From the NCBI RefSeq assembly GCF_900187375.1, contig NZ_FYEW01000001.1:1054001-1118000 (forward strand): a DNA stretch of 64,000 nucleotides. Direction: 5' to 3'. Below the pieces are notes generated by a model, which was given only the letters and a program-made list of their open reading frames with translations, did no database searches and had not been told where the DNA came from. Positions 35,878 through 44,530 of the stretch are shown piece by piece; positions within the stretch are counted from its first letter, which is position 1, and each line of letters starts with the position of its first letter. Both the position numbers and the translations under genes were made by a program. The DNA comes from Hymenobacter gelipurpurascens. Lineage in GTDB: Bacteria; Bacteroidota; Bacteroidia; Cytophagales; Hymenobacteraceae.

Positions 35878-37212
35878 ATGCTGCACCGCCTTCGTGCCCT
35901 GCCTGCCATTCTTCTCGCTCTATTGCTTACTGCCTGCAGCCAAAGCCAGACGCTGCAGGGAATCTTTCAGAAATCCACTCCCCACGAAGAATATGCCCGC
36001 CGGCTCCGGCAAGCCCGCCTAGATGAAACGGCGTTGGGCCGCGACTGGCTGCGGGCCGCCGACCAAGCCCTGCACGATTCCCTGACCATCACGCTGCCTT
36101 TTCAGGAACGGGGCTTTTTTCCGGCTGATCGGGCTTCGGCGGTTGGTTACCGCTACAAAGTGCGCAACGGCGAAACTATTCATGTCAGCCTTAAGCTGGC
36201 GCCCGGCACCGATGCCCGCGTGTTTCTGGATGCCTTTGAGCTGCGCCCGTCGCAGCCCAAGCCGCACTTGTTAGCCTCAGCCGATACCACCGATTTATCG
36301 TTTCGCTACACCGCCGACAGCGACCAGCAGCATGTGCTGCGAGTGCAGCCGGAGCTGTTGCGCGCGGGCCGCTATACCCTGCGCGTGCTGCGCGAGCCCA
36401 GCCTGAGCTTTCCGGTGCGGGGCAAGAACGATGTAGCAGTCGGCAGTTTCTGGGGTGTAGCGCGCGACGGTGGCGCCCGCCGCCACGAGGGCATTGATAT
36501 TTTTGCCAAGCGTGGCACGCCAGCCATAGCAGCGGCCAACGGTTTCATCACGAGAGTAAACGAGACGCCCTTGGGTGGTCGGGTGGTGTGGCTGGCGGAT
36601 ACCGAGCACGGCCAGCACCTCTACTACGCCCACCTTGATAAGCAGCTGGTGCAGCCGGGCCAGCAAGTACGTATTGGTGATACGCTGGGTCTGGTGGGTA
36701 ATACGGGTAATGCCCGCACCACTTCGCCGCACCTGCATTTTGGTGTGTACCGCGGCGGCCATGGCGCCGTAGATCCATTTCCGTTTGTGCGGCGGGCCGA
36801 TGCGCTGCCGGCCGCACCTGTGGCTGCACCCGAGCGCCTGGGCCAGTGGGTACGGGCCAAGGATGCTCGCCTAGCTGTGCACCGCAGCCCGGCTGCCAAA
36901 AGCGCTACCATCGGTACTACCACCAAACCCACGCCCCTGCTCGTGCTGGGCGTAACAGCTGATTGGCTGCGAGTACAACTGCCCACGGGCCGGACGGGCT
37001 TTGTGGCGGCGCGCACGGTAGGTACCGCGGCCCCTTTACGCCAGGTGGCCCTGCAGGTAGCCGCCGATTTGTACGGTTCTCCCCAAAAGAGTGCCCCCGC
37101 CCTCGACTCGCTGCCGGCCCAGACGACAGTGGCCGTTTTGGGCGAGTTTAGCGGCTACCGCCTCGTGCGGCGGGCTAATGGCCGGGTAGGCTGGCTCGCA
37201 CCTGCCGCCTAG
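35878..37212 (+). CDS. M23 peptidase lipoprotein with SH3-like repeats
   Basis: A 444-residue lipoprotein. The ATG at 35878 gives MLHRLRALPAILLALLLTAC with the lipobox Cys; the upstream frame to 35584 overlaps the divergent lyase gene and is rejected. A beta-rich N-terminal part (about 30-180) precedes an M23/LytM domain: HEGIDIFAKRGTPAIAA with the zinc His and Asp, GRVVWLADT, YYAHLDK and SPHLHFGVYRGG with the catalytic H-x-H. Two SH3-like wall-binding modules follow (about 310-375 and 385-444; DWLRVQLPTGRTGFV and YRLVRRANGRVGWL). It should cleave peptidoglycan cross-links or regulate amidases. The TAG stop is inside a dispersed motif. Confidence 0.88.
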   Translation: MLHRLRALPAILLALLLTACSQSQTLQGIFQKSTPHEEYARRLRQARLDETALGRDWLRAADQALHDSLTITLPFQERGFFPADRASAVGYRYKVRNGETIHVSLKLAPGTDARVFLDAFELRPSQPKPHLLASADTTDLSFRYTADSDQQHVLRVQPELLRAGRYTLRVLREPSLSFPVRGKNDVAVGSFWGVARDGGARRHEGIDIFAKRGTPAIAAANGFITRVNETPLGGRVVWLADTEHGQHLYYAHLDKQLVQPGQQVRIGDTLGLVGNTGNARTTSPHLHFGVYRGGHGAVDPFPFVRRADALPAAPVAAPERLGQWVRAKDARLAVHRSPAAKSATIGTTTKPTPLLVLGVTADWLRVQLPTGRTGFVAARTVGTAAPLRQVALQVAADLYGSPQKSAPALDSLPAQTTVAVLGEFSGYRLVRRANGRVGWLAPAA

Positions 37213-37400
37213 GCCAGTGCCGCAGGTGGGCTACGCAAGAAAATCAGTACGGCCTGGTCTAACTTCACCCATTATTCATGCATGCACCCCTAGGTTTGCA
37301 ACGGTGATTGGAGTAAAACGCGGTGCAACTTTCCTGCTGGAAGCTGTACCGCGTTTTCTGGTTTACAACCAACAGTTGTAAAGCCCCACTGCTTGCCCAT

Positions 37401-37435
37401 AAAAAAGCCCGGCTAGCGCACTAGCCGGGCTTTTT
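37401..37435. terminator. Bidirectional intrinsic terminator
   Basis: Six A, stem GCCCGGCTAG/CTAGCCGGGC with a short loop CGCA, five T. Lies between the convergent M23 gene and the lipoprotein gene. Confidence 0.92.
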
Positions 37436-37452
37436 AAGAAAAGTAGCCTTCC

Positions 37453-38055
37453 TTATTCCGCGATAATAACGGCGCGGCTCATCTTTTTAGAATAGGCAAG
37501 GCGCCGCTCACGACCATCGGCACCGGGGTAGTCGAAGCCAACTGCTTTTGTGTCGGCTTTCACGGAGCTCCAGGATTGCGCATCCACGTTTTCGGGTTGC
37601 ACAGATGTCTTAGGAATGGCAGGCTGCACAAACCGGTCGTCGCGGAAGAAAGCGTTCATGCCTTGCAAAATGGCAATTTCCTTGTCGCGTACGGTAGCCC
37701 CCTGCGGATCGGCCAGGTCACGCTCATTGATGAGGGCCGAAGCGGGTATCACTTCCTTGCGGAGGGTATCGCCAGTGCTGCTCAGGATGATGAAGTTAGC
37801 CTGCGAGGTCGCAATTTTAGGTCCGCGCAATTGCAGGATAAAGTTGTCTTTTGCCTTCGTATTGGAGAAGTAGTGCGTGGTATTTACCGTGCGCAGCACC
37901 GTACGCTCAGATACGCGCCCCCGGTTGCCCTCAGGAGCAGGCGTAAATACTTTTTGGGCATTTTTAGAAGTACCTACTTCCCGCTCAGTATTGATGCAGG
38001 AGGAAGTATAAACCAGCAATAAGGCGCAGGCAACAGGGAGTACAAGCTTTTTCAT
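37453..38055 (-). CDS. Hypothetical lipoprotein
   Basis: A 200-residue lipoprotein: MKKLVLPVACALLLVYTSSC, where SSC is the lipobox. The mature protein is mostly hydrophilic, with a beta-strand segment FILQLRGPKIATSQANFIIL, a charged block INERDLADPQGATVRDKEIA and a C-terminus SKKMSRAVIIAE. No family is recognised. The start at 38055 is preferred because an upstream Met at 38073 would lengthen the leader without benefit. It is monocistronic, with about 330 bp of quiet sequence upstream. Confidence 0.7.
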   Translation of the reverse strand: MKKLVLPVACALLLVYTSSCINTEREVGTSKNAQKVFTPAPEGNRGRVSERTVLRTVNTTHYFSNTKAKDNFILQLRGPKIATSQANFIILSSTGDTLRKEVIPASALINERDLADPQGATVRDKEIAILQGMNAFFRDDRFVQPAIPKTSVQPENVDAQSWSSVKADTKAVGFDYPGADGRERRLAYSKKMSRAVIIAE

Positions 38056-38383
38056 TAAGGGGAAGTCAACCATCTTTCAGTTCGCCAAAGTACGAATCCT
38101 CCCGACGGGTATTGATGAGGAGTCGAGTGGCCTAGCCATTTTTGTACCACAACAGCTTGGATAAACTGTGTTTCGCACTCAATAGCAACGGAGTGTTCAA
38201 AAAAATAAAACAAAGCAGACGGATAGTGGAATGCCTGCTTAGCCCCAGAAGTGCCTCTTTACAAGACAATTTTAAGGCATCATACGAATACTCTTAGGCT
38301 CGTGTTTATCCATTCGGCGGCGTTTGGCACTTAAAATTGCTTTTTTTCTGTAGCCTGCACATTCTTTTTTTCCTGAAACTCAT
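38056..38383. other. Intergenic region without gene
   Basis: About 330 bp, moderately AT-rich. It holds one copy of the dispersed motif (38128-38134) and probably the promoter of the lipoprotein gene. I see no RNA or ORF. Confidence 0.5.
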
Positions 38384-39109
38384 TTAAAACAGGCCTAGCT
38401 CCAGGCCCGCTGCCCAGCGCGGCAGTTCGGGGTAGCTGGCAGGTGCCGTTCCGGAATAGCTATTGGTGAGGCGGTAGTGGACTATAGCAGCATACCGGTT
38501 GGAGCCCAATCGTACGCCCACCCCAGCGGGCCAGCGGTGCAGATAGTTCAGCCCGCGCTCGTGTACTACGGTTCGCGAAGCACTTGGCGCCCCCGGCCGG
38601 TCCTCGTAGGCATGCGCCGTTCCGATTACCCAACCGCCCCAGCCCGTAAGGTCTATATAGTGGCCTACCACGTTACCGCGCCGGCCAAAATTCAGGCGCA
38701 CATAGGGCTCAAGTAGGGCTTGGTGGAGCACCAGCGCTTCGGAGTAATGCTGGGCGGTCGTCGGCAACAGTTTGGCAGCAGACTGCTTCAGCGAGTAATT
38801 CAGGCGGGCATATCGCAGATCGAACCCCGCCGCCGTAGCCTGAGACAACCTGTACTTTTGGCGCACACCCAATGAGAACTCTGCCGACCTGAATGCATGC
38901 AGGTCTGCTCCTGCCCCGTTGGCCTTACCAACTACCGGCGTATAACTCAGGAACAAATGCCGGAAAAATGCCCGGTTAGGCCCGTAGGTATCCCTGAGAG
39001 TATCCTGACTGGTATTCGAGCGCAGCAAAACGCGCTGGGCGTGGGCGGCCGGGGCCGTGCCCAGAGCAGCTAGGCCACCGGCAATCAAGGCCGCATAAAA
39101 TAGCCTCAT
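38384..39109 (-). CDS. Outer-membrane beta-barrel-like protein
   Basis: A 241-residue exported protein with signal peptide MRLFYAALIAGGLAALGTAP and cleavage near AHA. The mature part alternates strands ending in aromatics, such as FRHLFLSYTPVVG, AGFDLRYARLNYSLKQ and YVRLNFGRRGNVVGHYIDL, with a terminal AAGLELGLF, the C-terminal Phe being typical of outer-membrane barrels. It starts in the ATGA overlap with the S8 protease gene, so translation is coupled. Its function is unknown; a role in surface display or as a partner of the protease is possible (inference). Confidence 0.7.
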   Translation of the reverse strand: MRLFYAALIAGGLAALGTAPAAHAQRVLLRSNTSQDTLRDTYGPNRAFFRHLFLSYTPVVGKANGAGADLHAFRSAEFSLGVRQKYRLSQATAAGFDLRYARLNYSLKQSAAKLLPTTAQHYSEALVLHQALLEPYVRLNFGRRGNVVGHYIDLTGWGGWVIGTAHAYEDRPGAPSASRTVVHERGLNYLHRWPAGVGVRLGSNRYAAIVHYRLTNSYSGTAPASYPELPRWAAGLELGLF

Positions 39110-40908
39110 AGAGCTGGATATATTTGAGTGAAGCCCCGGTAAAACACGCGCAGCACATCGCCAGGACGGAGCTGCTCCATGGGCACTCGCAGCGCGGCTC
39201 GCTGGTTTACTTCCAGCACCTGATAGCGCCGCAACACGCCCGCGGCATCCATGATGTGCCAATAGAGATACTCTGGTGCAGCCGGGCCGGCTACCACCGG
39301 CTCCGAATTAGCCACCATGCGTGGCTGTTGCGATACCTCCTTGCCGAGTTTTGTTGCGGCAGGTTTGTCGGCGTCAGTGGAGACGGCCACCACGGAGTCG
39401 GCGTAGAGCGGAAGCGTGCGGGCCGGAACCTGGGCAGCTTCCAGCCGGATAATAACCGCCACTGCGGAGTCTTGGCGTACAAAATCAAACGTAGCGGCAG
39501 GTGCCTGGGCTGGCTGCGTAAACACGGCGGCCCGTGGCACGCCGTAGCCATGAGCATAGTCGAAATACGGATAAAGATTTCCCGCCTGCTGGATTTTATG
39601 GAATAGATCCATCACCGGCAGATTGCGTTGCTGCTGCAAAACGCAGGCTGCAAACCCGGCCAGTAACGGGCTTGAAAACGAGGTTCCTTGGGTGCGCACG
39701 TAGCCACCAGGCGCGGCGGCCAACACCGTTGCGAACGCAGAAACGTTCGGCTTCAGGCGCTTATCGGCAGTGGGTCCATAGCTGCTGAAATCAATGTGCA
39801 GAAACGTATCAGGATCAATGCCCCCTACGGCCAACACCGAGTCGCCATCCGCCGGAGTCCCTACCGTGCGCCATTGGGCATCGTCGCCGTCGTTGCCAGC
39901 GGCATTCACTACTAGAATTCCTTTGCGCACCGCCAGCGCCGCCGCTCGGGCTACCAGGCTGGTTCGTCCGTTCATCTGCTCCGGGAAGTAGCGGCGGGTA
40001 GTATAGCCTAAGGAGGAATTGATTATGTCAGCCCCATTGCGGTCAGCCCACTCGGCCGCGGCCAGCCACGCCAGTTCTTCGCCATACCGTTCGCGATACA
40101 TTTGCTCGGTGCGCGCCAGCAGAAACTCCGCCTTAGGGGCCAGACCCAGGTAGGTGCTATCGGGCAGTTGGCCGGCTATGCACGAGAGCACCTCGGTGCC
40201 GTGGGAGCCCCCCCGATACACCTGGGGCGTGTTTTTCAAGAAATCGTAGGTCCCGACAATGGCTTTCTGCCGCCGCAAATGCGCAAACGCCACATGCTGA
40301 TCAACTGCATTGAAGCCTACATCGAAAATGGCAATGCGTACTCCCTTTCCCTCAAGGCGACTCTGCCGAAACTCCTTCGCCCCAAGGCTTTCCGTCTGAC
40401 GACGCGCCAACTGCCGGTCGGCTGTGGAGAGCTGTATGGAGCCTCCGGCCAGGGCAGCAGGCCGGGCAGCGGGCAGCAAAGGCGCCACTATTAATGCCTC
40501 TACGGAACGCACGCCGGGCAGCCGCCGGAGTGCTGCAACTTGTGCTGGGGTAGCCCGGCAGGCTACGGCATTAAACCAACGGCTCACCAGCAACACCGAA
40601 TCTACTTGCTGCCTTATACCCGCCACGTAGTCGGGGCGCACCGGAAAATCGGTGCTGTCGCAGGCAGGCAGGTGCTGCCGGTGCCGCCGGTCCTGGGCGG
40701 GTTTGCTGAAGTAAGTAGCGGGCGAAAAATGCTGCCCGGCTTTATCGCGTAGCACCACCCAATACTGGCCTAGCGCAGGCGGTGGCCCAGCAACCTGGCG
40801 GGACTGCCCGAATACGTTGACCTGGCTTCCCGACAAGAGGCCCGCTACCAGCAACCATTTCAGGGGCAATAAAGACACAAGGCGAGGCAAAGGCAGAATA
40901 GGTAACAC
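39106..40908 (-). CDS. Secreted S8-family (subtilisin-like) protease
   Basis: A 600-residue protease. The start is a GTG at 40908 giving a leader LVSLLPLKWLLVAGLLSGSQ. A pro-region of about 150 residues has a proteinase-inhibitor-like fold (VLRDKAGQHFSPATYFSKPA). The catalytic triad is visible: Asp in VRIAIFDVGFNAVDQ, His in RGGSHGTEVLSCIAG and Ser in GTSFSSPLLAGFAA, with the oxyanion Asn in VNAAGNDGDD. A C-terminal beta domain of about 150 residues follows. It is probably maturated outside the cell. The gene is coupled by ATGA overlap to a beta-barrel gene, and its upstream region is the AT-rich gene desert. Confidence 0.9.
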   Translation of the reverse strand: MLPILPLPRLVSLLPLKWLLVAGLLSGSQVNVFGQSRQVAGPPPALGQYWVVLRDKAGQHFSPATYFSKPAQDRRHRQHLPACDSTDFPVRPDYVAGIRQQVDSVLLVSRWFNAVACRATPAQVAALRRLPGVRSVEALIVAPLLPAARPAALAGGSIQLSTADRQLARRQTESLGAKEFRQSRLEGKGVRIAIFDVGFNAVDQHVAFAHLRRQKAIVGTYDFLKNTPQVYRGGSHGTEVLSCIAGQLPDSTYLGLAPKAEFLLARTEQMYRERYGEELAWLAAAEWADRNGADIINSSLGYTTRRYFPEQMNGRTSLVARAAALAVRKGILVVNAAGNDGDDAQWRTVGTPADGDSVLAVGGIDPDTFLHIDFSSYGPTADKRLKPNVSAFATVLAAAPGGYVRTQGTSFSSPLLAGFAACVLQQQRNLPVMDLFHKIQQAGNLYPYFDYAHGYGVPRAAVFTQPAQAPAATFDFVRQDSAVAVIIRLEAAQVPARTLPLYADSVVAVSTDADKPAATKLGKEVSQQPRMVANSEPVVAGPAAPEYLYWHIMDAAGVLRRYQVLEVNQRAALRVPMEQLRPGDVLRVFYRGFTQIYPAL

Positions 40909-41845
40909 CGTTTAAAAGCAGGAAATCAGCCGTGCAAGGTACGCCAAAGCGGGCCACCGACGCCAAGTGAATATTGCTCCAGCATGCATATATCTGTACA
41001 ACCACCTTCCAATTAAAGCGGTTTAGCGCATGATATATCTCTTAGGCTGTCGCACGCACTTATACACCGCTTTCGAAACTACTATAGCACGTTTCAGCAT
41101 ACTGAACTTGCTGCCGTAATCCATCCTATGGCGACTCTCATCGGCATGTTGGGCAAGCTGCAACTCCTTACTTATCAGCATTTCAAGAAATACATGACTT
41201 GTTTGCAAGTATCATTGTTGGAGTAAAACTGCTGAATTTCACAACTCCGGTTTAGGCACAAACTACATTACTAAACAATTGACAGCTAGGCAATTCATTG
41301 ATATTTACGTCCCACTTAATACAAAAACCTTTTGTATAGCAGTCTATTATTTCAACCATTCTTGCATCAGAGATATTTCCATCTGGCAAACTCATGATAG
41401 GACTTCAACCCACCATTTGAATTTGAAACTCTCAATCACTCAGAGGTATCATATACTCCGGATTTGTTACACGGAGCTTTTACCTAATGTTCTGTAGAAT
41501 ATCCGGTAGACGGCACAAGTCCTTTCAATTTGTCATTTCAAGGTTTAATTCTTTTGCTGACAACAGAATTTATATGCATTGTTCGACTAATGAAAAAATA
41601 CATCGATACTTCTCATTAAAATGCGTCATACTTATCAATGGTGATAAGCACAGGTTATTGAGAGAAAACTGCGTTTTTATCATTTAATAGGCATATTTCA
41701 CATAATACACTACCCATAACGCAACAGTTGTGAGTGACATGCAGGAATAATTATGAGATAATTGGTTAAAAACGCGTCAACATTATTTGACCTGCAAGCG
41801 TTTTTATTACACCTTTGAAAAATCATTTACTTTAAATACAACCTC
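40909..41845. other. AT-rich gene desert
   Basis: About 940 bp with no plausible gene: the few short open frames have no coding character. Composition is far more AT-rich than its flanks. Near its right end lies the promoter for the small protein at 41846. It holds none of the dispersed motif copies, which is unusual for an intergenic region of this size here. It may be a remnant of foreign DNA or a long regulatory region. Confidence 0.6.
41786..41817 (+). promoter_or_regulatory. Bacteroidota-type promoter
   Basis: TTTG at 41786-41789 and CACCTTTG at 41810-41817, spaced by 20 bases. The -7 box departs from TAnnTTTG at the first T only. It lies 28 bp before the ATG at 41846. Confidence 0.6.
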
Positions 41846-42082
41846 ATGGCTGCCCCTGATCTAAACAAGCTCCAGCAAATTCTGGCAAATGCAGAAGAAA
41901 ACGAAATCGTAATCGGCCAGATTCGCAAGAATATGTCGAAGGTTGCGGAGCTGATTGCTGAAGTAAATACGATGCTGGAGCCGGGCTTTAAGCCTGAGCG
42001 TAAAGAGCGTAAGCCTCGTACTGCTTCTACTGGCACCGGTAAGCGCCCAGGTCGTCCGCGTAAAAGCGACACTCCCGCTTAA
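41846..42082 (+). CDS. Small AT-hook protein
   Basis: A 78-residue protein: residues about 1-45 form a helical, coiled-coil-like segment (LNKLQQILANAEENEIVIGQ; MSKVAELIAEVNTML), and the basic tail contains KRPGRPRKSD, an AT-hook-type DNA-binding motif with the GRP core. It has its own promoter and a strong bidirectional terminator, and stands next to the AT-rich desert, whose sequence suits AT-hook binding. A nucleoid-associated or regulatory role is likely but unproven. Proteins of this size with helical N-terminus and basic tail are widespread in Bacteroidota. Confidence 0.75.
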   Translation: MAAPDLNKLQQILANAEENEIVIGQIRKNMSKVAELIAEVNTMLEPGFKPERKERKPRTASTGTGKRPGRPRKSDTPA

Positions 42083-42098
42083 TTATATTTGCACCACT

Positions 42099-42139
42099 AA
42101 AAAAGGCCCGACGAGCAGATTGCTCGTCGGGCCTTTTTT
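42099..42139. terminator. Intrinsic terminator
   Basis: A-rich left side, stem GGCCCGACGAGCA/TGCTCGTCGGGCC, short loop and six T, directly after the AT-hook gene. The A run makes it usable on both strands. Confidence 0.92.
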
Positions 42140-42304
42140 GCTTTCGTTAAGTGGCCTAGGTTTCTTTTCGCTTTCATATTCTTAATTACTGAGTCAGCCC
42201 TGCTTGCCTTTCTCATTATAAAAATCCCGCATTGAAAGCATTGCTAGCCAACCTATTGAAAGAGTGATTTCAGCAAGCAGAATACAAGGCTATACATTTT
42301 GCAT

Positions 42305-42853
42305 TTACACTTCGGGCTCGTTGCCTAATGTAAATTCCATAATACTCTCCCACTGCTGGCCCGTATGGCGGAACAGCTGCATGCTACTTACTATAAAGTG
42401 CGCGCTGTAGGTGCGTTGCGCAAACTCCTGCTGCAACAGGGGCACCTGGGCTACAGGCAAGTCACGAGTAGCCAGCGTCATGTGGGGCGTAAACGGCCGC
42501 GTTTCGGGCTGTATGGCTGGCAGCTGATGGGAGCACCATTGCTGGAGTTCCGCCTGAAACTGCTGGAGCCGGACCGGTTGCGCCACGTGCACGAAAAGCG
42601 TGCGTTTTCCGAACCAGGCAAAATTGTGCAGGCCTACCGCAAAGGCCGACTGAGCTGCGGCAAATTCCTGGAGCGCTGCAGTGGCTGCGGCTTCAAAGTC
42701 GGCGGGTTGCCGGGTAGGTGGAATCAGGGTGATGTGCGGAGGCAGGCGAATGGCGTTTCGGCTGCCGGTGCGCTCATGTATCTCCTGCTTCAGGGCCCAC
42801 ACATGGCCTAGCACGGGCTCGGGAGGCAGCACGGCAACTAAGTACAGATTCAT
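42305..42853 (-). CDS. 2H phosphoesterase (2'-5' RNA ligase-like)
   Basis: A 182-residue cytosolic protein of the LigT/ThpR 2H superfamily. The two H-x-T motifs are LPPHITLIPP near residue 40 and FTPHMTLATR near 122. The usual fold is seen: MNLYLVAVLPPEPVLGHVWA at the start, FAWFGKRTLFVHV in the middle and VSSMQLFRHTG near the end. Such enzymes hydrolyse 2',3'-cyclic or 2'-5' phosphodiester bonds in RNA or cyclic nucleotides. The exact substrate is unknown. It is monocistronic, starting about 160 bp from the downstream gene of the same strand. Confidence 0.85.
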   Translation of the reverse strand: MNLYLVAVLPPEPVLGHVWALKQEIHERTGSRNAIRLPPHITLIPPTRQPADFEAAATAALQEFAAAQSAFAVGLHNFAWFGKRTLFVHVAQPVRLQQFQAELQQWCSHQLPAIQPETRPFTPHMTLATRDLPVAQVPLLQQEFAQRTYSAHFIVSSMQLFRHTGQQWESIMEFTLGNEPEV

Positions 42854-43018
42854 AGTGCTTGATGAATGGCCGATAGTAAGAAGTCCTTTCCCCTACGCTG
42901 GCCTACACTTCCGGGATATTGCATGCAAAAATTGAGGCCGGCTCCTGAACCATTGTGAGATTCAGAAACCGGCCCCGAGTATTGGTCCGCAACGGCCCAG
43001 AATGCCTGCCAGACAGGC

Positions 43019-44419
43019 CTAGAGGCCGTACTTGCTGAGCAGATAGATAAGTGCGGCCATACTGGCACCGCCCAGCTCCAGCTCACGGCGGTTTACTTTA
43101 TCAAACGTATCGGCGGCGGTGTGGTGAATATCGAAGTAGCGCTGGTCGTCGCAGTTGTAGCCGATGAGGGCTTTGGCCTGACCTTTCAGCGGGCCGATAT
43201 CGGTGCCGCCATGACCCGGCGTGATATCACCGCTGCCGTAGGGCACGAACAGGGGCTCCCACTGCTGCACTTTGCGCACGGTAGCCGGGTCGGCCTCAAT
43301 ACTGAAGCCCCGGGGTGTGAAACCACCGCCATCTGACTCCATGGCTGCGAGGTGCTTTTCCTGGGCAGCTTTGGCCAGCTCGGCGTACTTATTGCCGCCG
43401 CGGGTGCCGTTTTCTTCGTTCATAAAGAGCACTGCCCGCACGGTGCGCTCGGGCCGTAAACCACTTGCCTTCAACAGGCGCAGCACTTCCATGCTCTGCA
43501 CACAGCCGGTACCATCATCATGGGCGCCCTGCGCGAGGTCCCAGGAGTCGAGGTGGCCGCCAACAGTGATGATTTCATCGGGATATTTTGAGCCCTTGAT
43601 TTCGCCCACTACGTTGTAGCTTTTCACTTCGGGCAGGGTCTGGCAGCTCATTTCCAGCTCTACCGTCAGGTTTTTATCGGCTTTCAGGAGTTGGCTTAAT
43701 TCGTCGGCGCCGTTGGTGCTAAGGGCCGCCGCGGGCACCTGGGCTACGCCGTCTTCGTAGCGCATGGTGCCGGTGTGCGGGAAGTCGTCGTGGGCCAGGG
43801 AAAGGCTACGAACCAGGGCACCTACTGCCCCGCGCTTGGCCGCCTCGGCGGCTCCACTGCGGCGCTGGTCGCCGGCTTCGCCGTAGGCCCGGCCCGTTTC
43901 AATGTAAAGCGGGTTCATGGGGCGGTTGAAGAACACCAACTTTCCCTTCACCTTATCGGCGGGCAAAGCGGCTAGTTCTTGCAGGCTTTGCACCTCAATC
44001 ACCTGAGCCTTTATCTTGCCATTTGTGCCGACGGAACCGCCCAGGGCACATACGTTCAGGGAAATGCCTTTGCCTTTCGCGCCCCTAACCTGGGCTTTTT
44101 CCTTGGCTCCGCGCACCCAATGTGGCACCATCACTTCCTGCAGATACACGCGGTCGAGTCCCATTTTTTCCATGGTGGTTTTGCCCCACTGCACGGCCTG
44201 CTCAGCCTGGGGTGAGCCGCTGAGCCGGCCCCCGATGCGGCCGGTTAGCTCGCGCAGGTTTTCGTAGCTCTGCCCACGGGCCAGAGCCTCATCGTAGATT
44301 TTGCGGATGTTAACTGAGTCAGTGGCATTTACACGAGCCGACTGCGCCGCAACGGTGAGCGAGGTAGCGGGCAAAGCCGCGGCTAGCAGCAGCGAGCGGC
44401 ATAAGGAGGGAAAGCGCAT
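43019..44419 (-). CDS. Secreted M28-family metallopeptidase
   Basis: A 466-residue exported peptidase. The start at 44419 gives MRFPSLCRSLLLAAALPATS; a longer frame to 44488 is rejected. A PA domain insert (about 150-260) precedes the M28 metal site: VGGHLDSWDLAQGAHDDGTG, with the first His and Asp ligands, LFMNEENGTRGG with the catalytic Glu pair, and DIGPLKGQ late. Two zinc ions should be bound; relatives are carboxypeptidase Q or aminopeptidase-like. It probably trims peptides in the periplasm or outside. The TAG is followed by GCCTG, a near variant of the dispersed motif. Confidence 0.9.
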   Translation of the reverse strand: MRFPSLCRSLLLAAALPATSLTVAAQSARVNATDSVNIRKIYDEALARGQSYENLRELTGRIGGRLSGSPQAEQAVQWGKTTMEKMGLDRVYLQEVMVPHWVRGAKEKAQVRGAKGKGISLNVCALGGSVGTNGKIKAQVIEVQSLQELAALPADKVKGKLVFFNRPMNPLYIETGRAYGEAGDQRRSGAAEAAKRGAVGALVRSLSLAHDDFPHTGTMRYEDGVAQVPAAALSTNGADELSQLLKADKNLTVELEMSCQTLPEVKSYNVVGEIKGSKYPDEIITVGGHLDSWDLAQGAHDDGTGCVQSMEVLRLLKASGLRPERTVRAVLFMNEENGTRGGNKYAELAKAAQEKHLAAMESDGGGFTPRGFSIEADPATVRKVQQWEPLFVPYGSGDITPGHGGTDIGPLKGQAKALIGYNCDDQRYFDIHHTAADTFDKVNRRELELGGASMAALIYLLSKYGL

Positions 44420-44530
44420 AGGGAAAGTCAGGAAGGAGTACGCGGGCAAATGTGCGCAATAGAAGCGAAAATGCCACGCAGGTTGCAAGGAAGTGGCCTA
44501 CGAAGCCTTTCAGGTAAGTGGACTACTGGC

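Noticed and set aside
41023..41687. Short ORFs in the AT-rich desert
   Set aside because: Chance frames in AT-rich DNA, Cys/Tyr/His/Ile-rich, without promoter or terminator.
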